DNA of 64,000 nt from Trissonchulus latispiculum (taxonomy: Eukaryota > Nematoda > Enoplea > Enoplida > Ironidae), in assembly GCA_030248195.1 (NCBI GenBank), contig JASAND010023020.1, positions 1 to 64,000 of the forward strand. Reading direction: 5' to 3'. Position numbers and translations under genes: made by a program. Positions 1 through 10,860 of the stretch are shown one piece after another. Below the pieces are notes generated by a model. That model did not search any database, was not told where the DNA came from, and was given only the letters and a program-made list of their open reading frames with translations. Numbering within the stretch: the stretch's first letter is position 1; each line of letters begins with the position of its first letter.

Positions 1-68
1 GAGCAGAGGTGGAGGCGAAGTTTGGTTCCCAGAGTTTGAGCAAGACTGTCGATAAGTGGAATTTGTTT

Positions 69-326
69 CTAGTCAACCATCCGAAGGTCTACCAAATCGG
101 GTCCTTCTAAAACTCCCAAAAATGGTAGTCCAAAAGTTCCTTTAAATTTAAAAGTAGCCGATCTTCCATCCTCGATAGCTGTTTCCGGGGTGAGGTAACT
201 TGGCGCACTGTAGTCCCAAATTTCCACGTCGTTACTTTGAACACTAAACCAACACCACCAATACATTTTCGAGAGAGCTTTTACAACTGACCGTCCACCA
301 CGACAGAACGAATGAGACTGATCCAT
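69..326 (-). pseudogene. Truncated left-arm copy of the unknown ORF
   Basis: The frame is 85 residues and near-identical to residues 13-97 of the right-arm ORF, with a few substitutions (W/C/F cluster changed at one position, Q to S). A C-to-T change converts a glutamine codon into TAG at 69-71, removing the last 31 residues although the corresponding DNA is still present. A one-base insertion just upstream (near 350) also puts the upstream methionine of the right-arm copy out of frame. Confidence 0.65.
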
Positions 327-910
327 TTTCCGATTTTTGCTCCTTTTATAGGATTTTTGTCAATTCCCAAGAGGGTACTTAGCGGTCCCCAAGGGACCAA
401 GATCAAATACAATTCAACCAATTAGGTCATTAATCCAAACTCGACAAACGGTCCCAGGAGGGTAACTAAAATACAACTCGGTGTGGTCCCAGGGGATAAC
501 ATATGGCGAGCGTGGGTAAAAATAAAATTAAAGGTGGCGTCATCCCAGGGGAAGGTCGATGAGATTGAAACCAGCTTACTGTCCAAACTTGATCACGATT
601 TGGAGTCACTCCTACCTTACGTCTAGCCCACAGTTATCAACTTTTATAGATATCCCTTTTATCTGTCTTGCCTTGCCCTAATTTCGCAACTACCTTGGTT
701 TTATGCTCCGAGTCACTCCAATATTACTCCAAGTATACTTTTTCTAATATTTCTTATGACCTGGCCTTGCCCTTTCCTTCCTAACCTTAATCTTCCGCTT
801 CCGTAATTTTGTGCTCCGAGTCACTCCAAAGTTACACCGGTACTGCTCCGAGTCAACACCGAGTATACACTGAGCATACACCGAGCTTACTCTATTTATG
901 TTTTTTAAAT

Positions 911-1273
911 CTAAATTGTTTTCAATCGGACCCGCCCTCGTCGCCTTCTGTTTTTTTCTGGTAGTACCATTGTATCTAGGTCGACGTTCTTTTCAATTGC
1001 TCGCTTAAGGGCCTCTTCATTAGAAAATTCATGCTCGTAGTCTACCTGATCATCCATAATCTTTTCGATAAGTGGGTCGTCAAGGAACTGTTTGCAACGT
1101 TGGATGTGAGTATAGATCAACCTGTTTAACTCTGCTCTAATTAATGGTCTAAGTTCGTTGTAAGCCTCAACCTCAGATGTAGCCTCAGAATTGCCGTCAG
1201 TAAGGTACTCTTGGGTTAGTCTACCCATTCGTCGTTCATATTTCACCTCAGCCCGGCGAACAAGCTCCCCCAA
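911..1273 (-). pseudogene. Decayed left-arm copy of the zinc-finger gene
   Basis: The reading frame matches residues 68 onward of the right-arm zinc-finger protein almost exactly. The part encoding the start codon, the finger and the acidic linker is missing through a clean deletion whose junction lies near 1284-1296. At the other end a T-run of seven replaces the six-base run of the intact copy (near 950), which shifts the frame and replaces the acidic C-terminus with an arginine-rich one. The methionine that opens the frame is a substitution of the tryptophan in the intact copy. It is best read as a pseudogene, or possibly a finger-less competitor if expressed. Confidence 0.75.
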
Positions 1274-1696
1274 AATTCTCCAATCGGTATTTGTCTATCA
1301 TGCTTTTATGTACTTTTTCTATCATGCTTTTATTGATTTAGAGTCACTGTAAACCTACTCCGAGCTAACACCGAGTGTACGCTCGAGAACCGACTTCATC
1401 GAGCCTACACCGAGCCGAGCCGTGTCAGTAATGATGGGGGTAATTTTCGAGTAATGCTCCGCAGCAATCAGTGACTGATTTACGTTTTTATTGATCCACA
1501 GTACGCGACGTCGTCGCGTCGAAAGGCCAATTCGACGTCTGTTCAGATTAATGCACGTCTGCAATTCTGATCTGATCTGCGCTGGTTCAGACGGCCAATT
1601 CGCCGCGACGACTTCGAGTACTGTGAATCAATAAAAACGTAAATCAGTCCCTGTTCTGTGACATTACTCGAAAATTACCCCACCATTACTGACACG

Positions 1697-1751
1697 GCTC
1701 GGGGTAGGCTCGATGTATGCTCAGTGTTTACTCGGTGTTAGCTCGGAGTAG
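1697..1751. promoter_or_regulatory. Five phased 11-bp iterons near palindrome centre
   Basis: Five consecutive 11-bp units of consensus (G/A)CTCGGTGTAT start at 1697, 1708, 1719, 1730 and 1741 without spacing. Period equals roughly one helical turn, so all copies face one side of DNA. A diverged inverted set lies in the left arm near 1360-1415. Position between the two divergent genes suggests binding sites for a regulator or replication initiator. Confidence 0.65.
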
Positions 1752-1786
1752 GTTTTGAGTGACTCTAAATCAATAAAAGCATGATA

Positions 1787-1900
1787 GACAAAGTACATAA
1801 AAGCATGATAGACAAAGTACATAAAAACACCAAGCGAAATCAATAAAAGCACGAACGACAAAGTACATAAAAGCACGAACGACAAAGTACATATCAACAG
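1787..1900 (+). repeat. 22-bp tandem repeat upstream of the zinc-finger ATG
   Basis: Units of the form GCATGATAGACAAAGTACAT plus AAAA occur twice and then, after AAAACACCAAGCGAAATC-type sequence, twice more as a variant with GCACGAACGAC. The block ends about 25 bp before ATG 1925. The left arm keeps only about two units because the deletion begins here. Probably a promoter or leader region. Confidence 0.6.
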
Positions 1901-1924
1901 GCACAATACTTAACTCTAACGAAG

Positions 1925-2473
1925 ATGTCTAGTTGCGAATACAATAAACCATACCAGTGTGGTGAATGTGGTCAGACTTTCACAAGGGCGTTCAACCTCC
2001 AGCGTCATGTTCAAAATATTCACAGTGCAAAGCCGGACTATGATGAGTTTGAGTCAGATGTAAGTACGGAGTCCTCAAGAAGTAGTGACTCGGGTAGTAA
2101 GATAAGACCGATTGGAGAATTTTGGGGTGAGCTTGTTCGCCGGGCTGAGGTGAAATATGAACGACGAATGGGTAGACTAACCCAAGAGTACCTTACTGAC
2201 GGCAATTCTGAGGCTACATCTGAGGTTGAGGCTTACAACGAACTTAGACCATTAATTAGAGCAGAGTTAAACAGGTTGATCTATACTCACATCCAACGTT
2301 GCAAACAGTTCCTTGACGACCCACTTATCGAAAAGATTATGGATGAGCAGGTAGACTACGAGCATGAATTTTCTAATGAAGAGGCCCTTAAGCGAGCAAT
2401 TGAAAAGAACGTCGACCTAGATACGATGGTACTACCAGAAAAAACAGAAGGCGACGAGGGCGGGTCCGATTGA
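1925..2473 (+). CDS. Single C2H2 zinc-finger protein with acidic linker and helical domain
   Basis: This 182-residue intronless ORF starts at the first ATG after a 22-bp tandem repeat and stops just before the 11-bp iterons at 2508. Residues 10-33 form one classical C2H2 finger: C12-x2-C15-x12-H28-x4-H33 with the conserved F19 and L25. Residues 38-60 are acidic and serine-rich. Residues about 65-150 are charged and predicted helical by eye (ELVRRAEVKYERR and onward), and the tail is acidic. A protein with one finger plus a helical domain between arrays of iterated DNA motifs would fit a sequence-specific initiator or regulator of the element, which is inference. The left arm holds a copy lacking the finger. 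Strong conservation between arms favours a real gene. The helical domain is not a family I recognise. Confidence 0.7.
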   Translation: MSSCEYNKPYQCGECGQTFTRAFNLQRHVQNIHSAKPDYDEFESDVSTESSRSSDSGSKIRPIGEFWGELVRRAEVKYERRMGRLTQEYLTDGNSEATSEVEAYNELRPLIRAELNRLIYTHIQRCKQFLDDPLIEKIMDEQVDYEHEFSNEEALKRAIEKNVDLDTMVLPEKTEGDEGGSD

Positions 2474-2507
2474 AAACAATTTAGATTTAAAAACATAAAT
2501 AGAGTAA

Positions 2508-2600
2508 GCTCGGTGTATGCTCAGTGTATACTCGGTGTTGGCTCGGAGCAGTACCGGTGTAACTTTGGAGTGACTCGGAGCACAAAATTACGGAAGCGGA
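2508..2600. promoter_or_regulatory. Second iteron set after the zinc-finger ORF
   Basis: Four 11-bp iterons of the same consensus run at 2508-2551, followed by GGAGTGACTCGGAGCA near 2566. The latter motif recurs near 2673 and, partly, near 2783 and 1756. The mirrored left-arm set is at about 842-893. The two sets bracket the zinc-finger ORF. Confidence 0.6.
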
Positions 2601-2745
2601 AGATTAAGGTTAGGAAGGAAAGGGCAAGGCCAGGTCATAAGAAATATTAGAAAAAGTATACTTGGAGTAATATTGGAGTGACTCGGAGCATAAAACCAAG
2701 GTAGTTGCGAAATTAGGGCAAGGCAAGACAGATAAAGGGGATATC

Positions 2746-3047
2746 TATAAAAGTTGAAAACTGTGGGCTAGACGTAAGGTAGGAGTGACTCAAAATTGTG
2801 ATCAAGTTTGGACAGTAAGCTGGTTTCAATCTCATCGACCTTCCCCTGGGATGACGCCACCTTAAATTTTATTTTTACCCACGCTCGCCATATGTTATCC
2901 CCTGGGACCACACCGAGTTGTATTTTAGTTACCCTCCTGGGACCGTTTGTCGAGTTTGATTAATGACCTAATCGGTCGGTGCATTTGATCTTGGTCCCTT
3001 GGGGACCGCTAACTACCCTCTTGGGAATTGACAAAAATCTATAAAAG
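2746..3047 (+). promoter_or_regulatory. TATA-like boxes and TCCC-NN-GGGA palindrome cluster
   Basis: TATAAAAG occurs at 2746-2753 and at 3040-3047. Between them lie five related sites: perfect TCCCCTGGGA near 2845 and 2898, and imperfect versions near 2934, 2996 and 3014. The perfect form matches the known TCCCNNGGGA consensus of animal EBF/COE factors. The whole block is preserved in inverted orientation in the left arm (about 350-650). Confidence 0.45.
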
Positions 3048-3414
3048 GAGCAAAAATCGGAAAATGGATCAGTCTCATTCGTTCTGTCGTGGTGGACGGT
3101 CGGTTGTAAAAGCTCTCTCGAAAATGTTTTGGTGGTGTTGGTTTAGTGTTCAGGATAACGACGTGGAAATTTGGGACTACAGTGCGCCATGCTACCACAC
3201 CCCGGAAACAGCTATCGAGGATGGAAGATCGGCTACTTTTAAATTTAAAGGAACTTTTGGATTACCATTTTTGGGAGTTTTAGAAGGACCCGATTTGGTA
3301 GACCTTCGGATGGTTGACCAGAAACAAATTCCACTTATCGACAGCCTTGCTCAAACCCTGGGAACCAAACTTCGCCTCCACCTCTGCTCCCCCTCATCCC
3401 AACAGTCCTCTTAA
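3028..3414 (+). CDS. Unknown ORF of the palindromic element
   Basis: This 128-residue ORF has a more likely start at the internal ATG 3064 (about 116 residues), because that start is shared with the left-arm copy while the upstream 12 codons are not in frame there. A TATAAAAG sequence lies at 3040-3047. Visible features are an aromatic cluster (FWWCWF near residues 45-50), a basic N-terminus, and a hydrophobic segment GTFGLPFLGVL. There is no signal peptide or recognised motif. It lies downstream of the zinc-finger gene in the same direction, separated by about 550 bp that holds iterons and repeated TCCC-NN-GGGA palindromes. Conservation in both arms supports coding, but function is unknown. 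Confidence 0.5.
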   Translation: MTKIYKRSKNRKMDQSHSFCRGGRSVVKALSKMFWWCWFSVQDNDVEIWDYSAPCYHTPETAIEDGRSATFKFKGTFGLPFLGVLEGPDLVDLRMVDQKQIPLIDSLAQTLGTKLRLHLCSPSSQQSS

Positions 3415-3830
3415 GGGCTAACTCTGTATATAGTTGTATATGGATATGTTGTATACTGTACTTAGAAAGCCCAAAAAAAATTAAAAATACAAAAAACCCA
3501 AAAATATTAAAAATATAGAGAAAACCCAAAAATATTGCATGCGCCGGACTAGGTACTCTATATATGTATTGTACATAGGTTAGGTAAGTAGGTTAGATAC
3601 GTAAGTAGGTAGGTAGATAGGTTAGACAGGTAAGAGTCCGGTAATGGGCCGACGCCGGGTCCCAAGCCCCGGCGGAAGAACGCAGAGGGACGGAGAAGAA
3701 GAAGTATTGCTTTTGGTACTGGGGGTATGTATCGCTAGTAAGGAAGACACCATAGGACAGGCAGTAGGAAAGGTCAAAAGGTCACTCCCTCCCGGGAGTG
3801 GGGCTCGAAATGTCCATACTATACTACAAA
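3415..3830. other. Flank of palindrome, TA-rich and tetranucleotide-like
   Basis: TATATA-rich sequence (3420-3570) is followed by short TAGGTAGG-type repeats (3580-3635). An open frame from 3644 to 3994 runs from here into the dispersed repeat at 3830 and has no recognisable domain, so I do not call it a gene. Confidence 0.4.
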
Positions 3831-3975
3831 GCTCAATCGAAAAACTGATTTCAGATTCATGCTCAGCGCCTCAGAAAACGTGCAGTATGCATGCACCCAT
3901 ACAAAATTTCAAAGTTATTGGTCAAAAAAATCAAAAGTTAGGGCTGGGGTGGAAGCGCAAAGATCCCATGCTCAC
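3830..3975 (+). repeat. Dispersed repeat copy related to 18.8-19.25 kb palindrome
   Basis: Shares TTTCAGATTCATGCTCAGYG and TATGCACCCATACAAAATTT blocks, and the AAAAATCRAAAGTTAGGG-type segment, with the arms of the inverted repeat at 18585-19475. Confidence 0.55.
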
Positions 3976-5550
3976 ATCTAAATGTAGGAACTAATCTTCA
4001 GTTGAAAAATTAGTATGAGTTATGCAATTACTAATGTAAAATGTCTTCTTAAACTAACAATCTGTTTTTGTTTGTCTGTTATAATGTGTCCACTACGTCA
4101 CAAATAATGGGAAATATGTTCAAATTACGTGTATATACTGTTAGATTTCACTATCTGTCAATTGAGTAATTGACTATCTGTCAATTTAGTATATAATTGA
4201 CACTTCATGAAAAGTCAGAAATTGCCTAACACTTCATGAAGTGCCCAATTACACTATGTGACTACGTTAGAATATTACATAGTAAATATTACATTACATA
4301 TATATTCTGGAAACTAACTAAGTTTGGCAGTTCAGATCCTCAAAACCCCTGTGCTTTGAGGTGATTATGTATAACTAGCTAAGGCATTTATTTAATAAGT
4401 TAAATTTGAGATGCGCTAAACTGGTATAAAGGTGTTGGACATTCGACACAGAGCACCCGTAGCCAAAAGAATATGACAATAAATAAGATGGACTGGACAC
4501 TGAAATGATGGGAAATGATATTGCATGATGCATGACGATCAAAAGTAAGCAAAAACAGCCAACCTCACACATTCCCCATTTAATTATGCTTTACTTTTCA
4601 GAAACAGGAAAATCATGCTCTTTCTGCTGTTCCAGCCAAATTAATAGCAGCACAATCTACTTTGGAAAAAAGATTTTGATTTGGAAAATACTGTTATCTT
4701 TGACACCAAATACAGGTTTCAACAGTTTTAATCTACTGTAATTCAAATGTAATTCAAATAGCATAGGACTTGGAGTTCAAAACAATAGTATTTCCAACAT
4801 CAAATTCAAAGCATATAGCAGACAAACAGAAATTAAGCTTTCGATTTCTTCATTACGAATTTTCCACTATTTGAAAATGGAACGCACTTTAGGGGCTCAG
4901 ACCTAAATTATAAAATAAATACAAAAAATCCGAAAACGCTGTATAATTGAAATAGAGCACATCAAAATGCCGGATCCAAGCTAAAAACTGAGTTTTAACT
5001 TGAAATTTTTGATAAATGTAAAATTTGCAGAAGTCGATTTTGGGCTTCAATGTAACTGCATTTGATTTTGATGTAGTCTCTGATATTTCAGCAGCTGAAG
5101 ATAAAACTGCTAAGACTGTGTACACGAATGTAGAACCATTCGCGAAAAATTAGAAGCTAGCAAAATTTCTACGAATATTCGAATCCTTGTCTACTATTTA
5201 TGAAAAGTTAACGAATAATTCGATAGACGTATATTCGAATTATTTGTTCGTTCTTAGGATTGCATATTTTGGAGGAAATAGGTATTTGTTGTTAGAATAA
5301 GAATTAAAAATAAAATATGTTGAGTCGCTTTATAACGTAATCATGTAAAATCGTTAATTCAGTCGTAGCCACAGCTATATTTAGTTAACAAATAAATTAT
5401 GCCCTGAAAGAGAATTCAGAAATGTTTCTTAAACTACGACTTCAAATTTTCCATTTGTATACTATTAGCACCAATTCGTGATGGGCCGAATTAATGAAAC
5501 ATTATGGGAACTTACTCGCAATGTCAAATCACTTATACACAATCTGCGCA
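3976..5550. other. No gene seen
   Basis: AT-rich sequence. The only structure seen is a pair of ACTATCTGTCAATT copies and a pair of CACTTCATGAA copies near 4148-4245. Short open frames lack codon or domain support. Confidence 0.4.
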
Positions 5551-5554
5551 TATG

Positions 5555-5712
5555 TATTTCAGTGCGCGCCCAAGCTGTACATTTTATAATACGATGCGCG
5601 CAGACGCAGTACATTTTCCAATGCGCGCCCACGGTGTACATTTTCTAAGTCAGTGCGCGTACACGCAGTACACTTTCCAATGCGCGCCCACGGTGTACAC
5701 TTTCTAAATACG
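5555..5712. repeat. Minisatellite with TGCGCG...GTACAYTTT units
   Basis: About five units of 27-33 bp alternate between two subtypes (TGCGCGCCCACGGTGTACA-type and TGCGCG-ACGCAGTACA-type). The right flank of the adjacent LTR-like block (near 6112) begins with a similar GTACATTTCTCCAATG, as if the block split the array. Confidence 0.65.
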
Positions 5713-5727
5713 CGGCCGGGACCGTGT

Positions 5728-6118
5728 AACGGGCCGGCCCACAGGCAGGTCCCGCAGTCTGTTCTGATAACAATAAAGTAGCACGCCTTGTGGGATGGCT
5801 TTACTAATGTGAAGTTAGCACCGGCAGGAAAGATCTCTCAGTCCTTCTGTCTAAATTCGTAGGTCAGTTAGCTAATATTCACGATTCGTTAGGTTCGGGG
5901 AATTCGCGTAGCGGTTGCTTGGGTGATACGATTGGATAAGGCCGTTTTTGGTACGATTTGAGAATTTCTTGTGAGTTGGTTAAGTTTTGAGGTGTTTGCT
6001 CTAATTTTGTTTGTTTTGAATTTCTTACTTTTCTAATAATTGTCATTGAGTTTGCGTGAAATTATTAAATAAACCTTTGTAACCGTTTCGCTGAGTTGAA
6101 GTTGGTCAGGTCCGTACA
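5728..6118 (+). mobile_element. Candidate solo LTR
   Basis: About 390 bp beginning TGTAACGGGCC and ending GGTCCGTACA, so it has TG...CA-type inverted ends, and it carries an AATAAA signal at about 6068 near the 3' end as LTRs do. No internal retroelement coding sequence is seen on either side, and no clear TSD, so the call is tentative. Confidence 0.35.
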
Positions 6119-6129
6119 TTTCTCCAATG

Positions 6130-7185
6130 TCACACACCACCGGTATTCACTTGTAATCTAGGACCTTAACTTAATAATCAAGTAGACAACAGTATTTTAC
6201 TAATTCTCGTAGACTCTAACTTCACACTAATACTCTTAGTATTAGTCGAATGCCTTACATATACGCTGCATAAAAATTAAGAACTTGTATATATAATAAA
6301 TTTAGTTTGATTAGGAACCTTTTTCAGGACCCTGTAATAGGAAAGATTCAGCCATCTACCAACACAAAATCAGTACCAATTTTATACTGGAGCCCTATGG
6401 GGTACAGCATTTGAAGGACGGAACGGAAAGTATGCTAACTATTAACAGCGTATTAACAAAAGAGGGAGCCAGCTAGCTATCAATCAATCCTGTTATAAAT
6501 GGCCTGTTTGATTTCCATAAAACGTGAGTGGTTCAGTTCACCTGGAATGAAATCTATAGAAAGTAAACAAGCCCTGTATGGTTTGCAGGTTTTCGATGTT
6601 TTAACAAATGCAGAACTCGCAGCACGAAATTTAACATGGTAGAAAAAGTGGATCAATATAGAACAGAGGTCTACCTTCTGAAAAGAGTTAACTTTCTTAA
6701 GAAGAAAAATGTACTCGCTCACTCTCTGTCTAAGAGATTCTTTCTGCTTTTAGGAGCACAGATCATGCATTAAAGCTATGGCTCTAAACAACCTGCAAAA
6801 TGGCACAAAATAAGAATAATTGGTCTTTCAAGGACCTTATAAATAAGAAAATTGAATTAATGAATCAACAATGTTCGCCTCGCTTATTATTCTTGGAAAA
6901 ATTCAGTTAGAAACCTCTAAGAGCAATTGTGAAAGAGTACAAATTACAAATTAGCAGAAAAGGAACAAGATTACCCTAAAAGGGGAAATATTCCGACGTT
7001 GAGCCATATATACAAAAATATATCATCAATTAATGAGAACACTTGGATTCAGCTAGTTGAAGATTTAGTTTCGTCATTGACAGCAGATTGCACGAAAAAT
7101 AAAAGTGCACGGAATCATTGCGGTTTAAAGTTTTTGAGGTCTCAAATTGCATAGTAGAAGCCATCAATTTTCAGCTTGCAGCAAA
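6130..7185. other. No gene seen
   Basis: AT-rich intergenic or intronic sequence with no repeat or splice-supported exon that I can recognise. Confidence 0.4.
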
Positions 7186-7670
7186 AAGTCAGCTAGTGTC
7201 CGTCTACATCGCGTCCATCTGTTTTTTGAAAATACGGAAAAATCAAAACACAAAACATTGCACCAGATTTAGTTTGTTTTGCGTTTTGATTTAAATCAAC
7301 ACATGCGTTGTTGCGCAGGTTTACGCTAAGTTTTTGCATATCCGAAAAAACAAAACGCAAAACACAAAACATACGGTCAATGAAATCAATACATTGATGG
7401 CACTGTGTAGTGTGTAACATGTGTTGATTTCTCATAACAGTAAAATCTGGCATCGCTGCAATAAAGCCAGTGCAAAACTAAGCGAAAGTCAAATTGCAAA
7501 ACCACAACGGAAAACACAAAAACCAAAAACACAAAAATCAAAAACACAAAACACAAAACAAAAAAATCAAGACGCTTGAAAACTAGCACGTTCTGATTGG
7601 ACGGCTATTCTCCCATTAGGTCATTTCTGATTGGTCACTTTAATCCCGCTCAATTTATACTGGATTGAGC

Positions 7671-8603
<933 letters not shown>

Positions 8604-9129
8604 ATTGAGCGCTATTCTTTCTTCCAAGTCAGTTTTAGTTGTTTGTTTGCCATGGAATGGCTAAATGCCAGTTACGTAAAGGACTTGGTTGAAAATATAT
8701 ATGAACTATTCCTTATCGGAGCTGTCATCCCAAAAGCGTCTTGATTTTGTTGTTTTGTGTTTTGTGTTTTCGGATATGCAAAAACTTAGCGTAAACCTGC
8801 GCAACAACGCATGTGTTGGTTTAAATTCAAAACGCAAAACAAATTAAATCTGATGCAATGTTTTGTGTTTTGATTTTTTGGTATTTTCGAAAAACAGATA
8901 GACGCGGTGTACACGGACATAGTCATTAGGCGATTATGCGATTGTGTACTATACAAAAACAAAACACGCTGTTTCTAACTGTATGGTTTGGAAAGACAAA
9001 GAACCTTCGTATACCACTGAATTTTGAACCAAGATAAAATTTACTAGTCTTCACTCTGTTTCACTCTTACACTCTACCTGAAATAAATTTTGCCAATAGA
9101 AAATTAAAACATGAACATCGCGCTGTGAA

Positions 9130-9225
9130 TCGATCTCTGGTTATTGTTTTTTGTTGTTGTTTTGTTGTTTTTTGTTTTTTTTGTTAAACAAAAAGTTTTT
9201 TGTTTTTGTTTCTAACACAAAAACC
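9130..9225. repeat. T/GT-rich low-complexity tract
   Basis: Runs of TTTTTTGTT with a short inverted portion (TTTTTTGTTAAACAAAAAG). No coding content. Confidence 0.6.
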
Positions 9226-9592
9226 ACTGTGTTTTTACAACTCGTTCTCATTCACTTCTCAGCAGATTAATGTTCGGTGTCTTGGCGGAAAGGAAAGAAG
9301 GAAGGAAAGAATAAGGAAAGCGGACTCATTGAGATTAACTGAGGGCAATGCTTAAGTTTCAAGCGAGAAACAGTAGTTTGGCTTTTATCAATGCGCTACT
9401 ACTGACTATCGGTTTCAAATTTTTTACTGTTTAATGTACGCATGGACCTCCTAATTGTTCATGTCAACGGAGTATTCCAGAAACAAATAACGCCAGGGCG
9501 CCCGCCCGCCCGCTATGTTTGTGTTATAATGTTCGAAACAGGCACAAACTGCACTTCCGCGCTGCTTGAGTTTTTGAGCTTAAACACATCAA

Positions 9593-10175
9593 CATAGAGC
9601 GAGTGAGCGACCCCCGTTTGGACCCCGTACCCATATAGGGGCGGAGTGAGAGGGGGTCAATTTGGGAGGGTACGCCGATTGCGAACATAGCATAGCTTTA
9701 GCTCTGACTGCATAGAGTGTGGCGCTTGGCATACTCTTATACATTACGTACTCTTTTTATTAGCAAGAGTACATAATCACAAGAGTATTTCAAGCGTAAC
9801 ATTCTATGCAGTGAAGGCCAAAACTATGCTATCGGCTGACCCCCCCCGCGAATTGACCCCCTCTCACACTGCCCCTATATGGGTACATAGTCCCAAACCG
9901 GGGTCACTCACTGCTTTGCATAATTACACGTTGAAATTAATAGTGGCCCAATTTGAGGAGGGGGGTTTAAGCGTGTATGTTTAACACTTGCATGTACATG
10001 CTAAGCGAGTGAGTGACCCCCGTTTGGGACTATGTACCCATATAGGAGCGGTGTGAGAGGGGGTCAATTCGTGGGGGGGGTCAGCCGATAGCGCGCATAG
10101 CATAGTTTTGGCCTTCACTGCATACAATGTTAGGCTTGTCATACTCTTATCATTATGTACTCTTGGTATTAGTAA
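9593..10175. mobile_element. Cluster of inverted modules with GAGTGAGYGACCCCCGTTTGG ends
   Basis: Three copies of a roughly 165-bp module: plus orientation at 9598-9765, minus at about 9770-9925, plus at 10003-10170. Shared blocks are GCGAGTGAGYGACCCCCGTT, CCCATATAGG, GAGAGGGGGTCAATT, the GCATAG block and CATACTCTTAT. The first two form a near-perfect hairpin. Diverged relatives occur at 57246-57490 and 40785-40875. Confidence 0.75.
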
Positions 10176-10468
10176 CATAATACAATTCAGTAAGGGGATA
10201 GTTCGATTAGGGAAAGATCAAAGGGCAAAATACATGATAGTTTGACAAGTGCAACGATGTCTGTTCTCACCCTGCGGCATGATCGGCACGAAACTGCTAA
10301 CTCCCTAACTAAGTATAGTTCTGCTACATATAAACGTCTGAAGATCCATGGGGACAGAAGAATAGCAAACACATTTAGATTCAAGATAGTGATTGTGATG
10401 GTTTTTACTCGTGGGCTGTGGTGTCAATGTGTCAATGGGTCAATGTTATCAAGAGTGCACATTATATA

Positions 10469-10860
10469 AAGCCGTGGTTATACTTGGCAATCTTGTGACA
10501 AAGCGTTGCTACAACGGCCATTGCTACAGGATTGTCGCAACGCTGTTCGTGTAACCAGTGACAAAACGTTGTGACAACTTGACAACGCGTTGGCACCGTG
10601 CCCGATTTTGTTGTGACAACGCAATAATTTTGTTGTGACAACGCAATAATTTTGTTGTGACAACGCAATAATTTTGTTGTGACAACGCAATAATTTTGTT
10701 GTAAACATAGCTTTGATTCAAGAGCAAATGTGCGCTGTCACGACACGATCTATTGCCACATGTAACCACTAGTTGTTACGCTTGACAACTATGGGAGACA
10801 ACTGCCGTTGTATGTCACAACGCGTTGTCACCAGATGATCAAATGTAGCCACGGCTTTAC
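10469..10860. mobile_element. TIR element with internal 22-bp minisatellite
   Basis: Ends AAAGCCGTGG and CCACGGCTTT are inverted, with TA next to each end as for a Tc1/mariner-type target, although this is weak. The core contains four 22-bp units GCAATAATTTTGTTGTGACA plus AC at about 10621-10708, and further TTGTGACAACG palindromes on both sides. Confidence 0.6.

Larger units (their letters stand above)
1..3389. mobile_element. Large head-to-head palindrome, virus-like or foldback element (left end cut by window)
   Basis: Position 1 is complementary to 3389 and the pairing continues inward to a centre near 1566 with almost no spacer. The arms differ by scattered substitutions, small indels and one deletion of about 290 bp in the left arm, corresponding to roughly 1816-2111 of the right arm. 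Both arms read outward from the centre: first the zinc-finger ORF, then a second ORF. Intronless compact genes, repeated short motifs between them and the head-to-head arrangement suggest a junction of an inverted dimer of a linear DNA element, such as an endogenous DNA virus or a Polinton-like element. A simple foldback element is the alternative. No polymerase, integrase or capsid gene is visible, so the assignment is inference. The left arm continues beyond the window, so full length is unknown. Confidence 0.8.

Noticed and set aside
3644..3994. 116-codon ORF after the palindrome
   Set aside because: Its second half is a dispersed repeat and its first half has no recognised domain.
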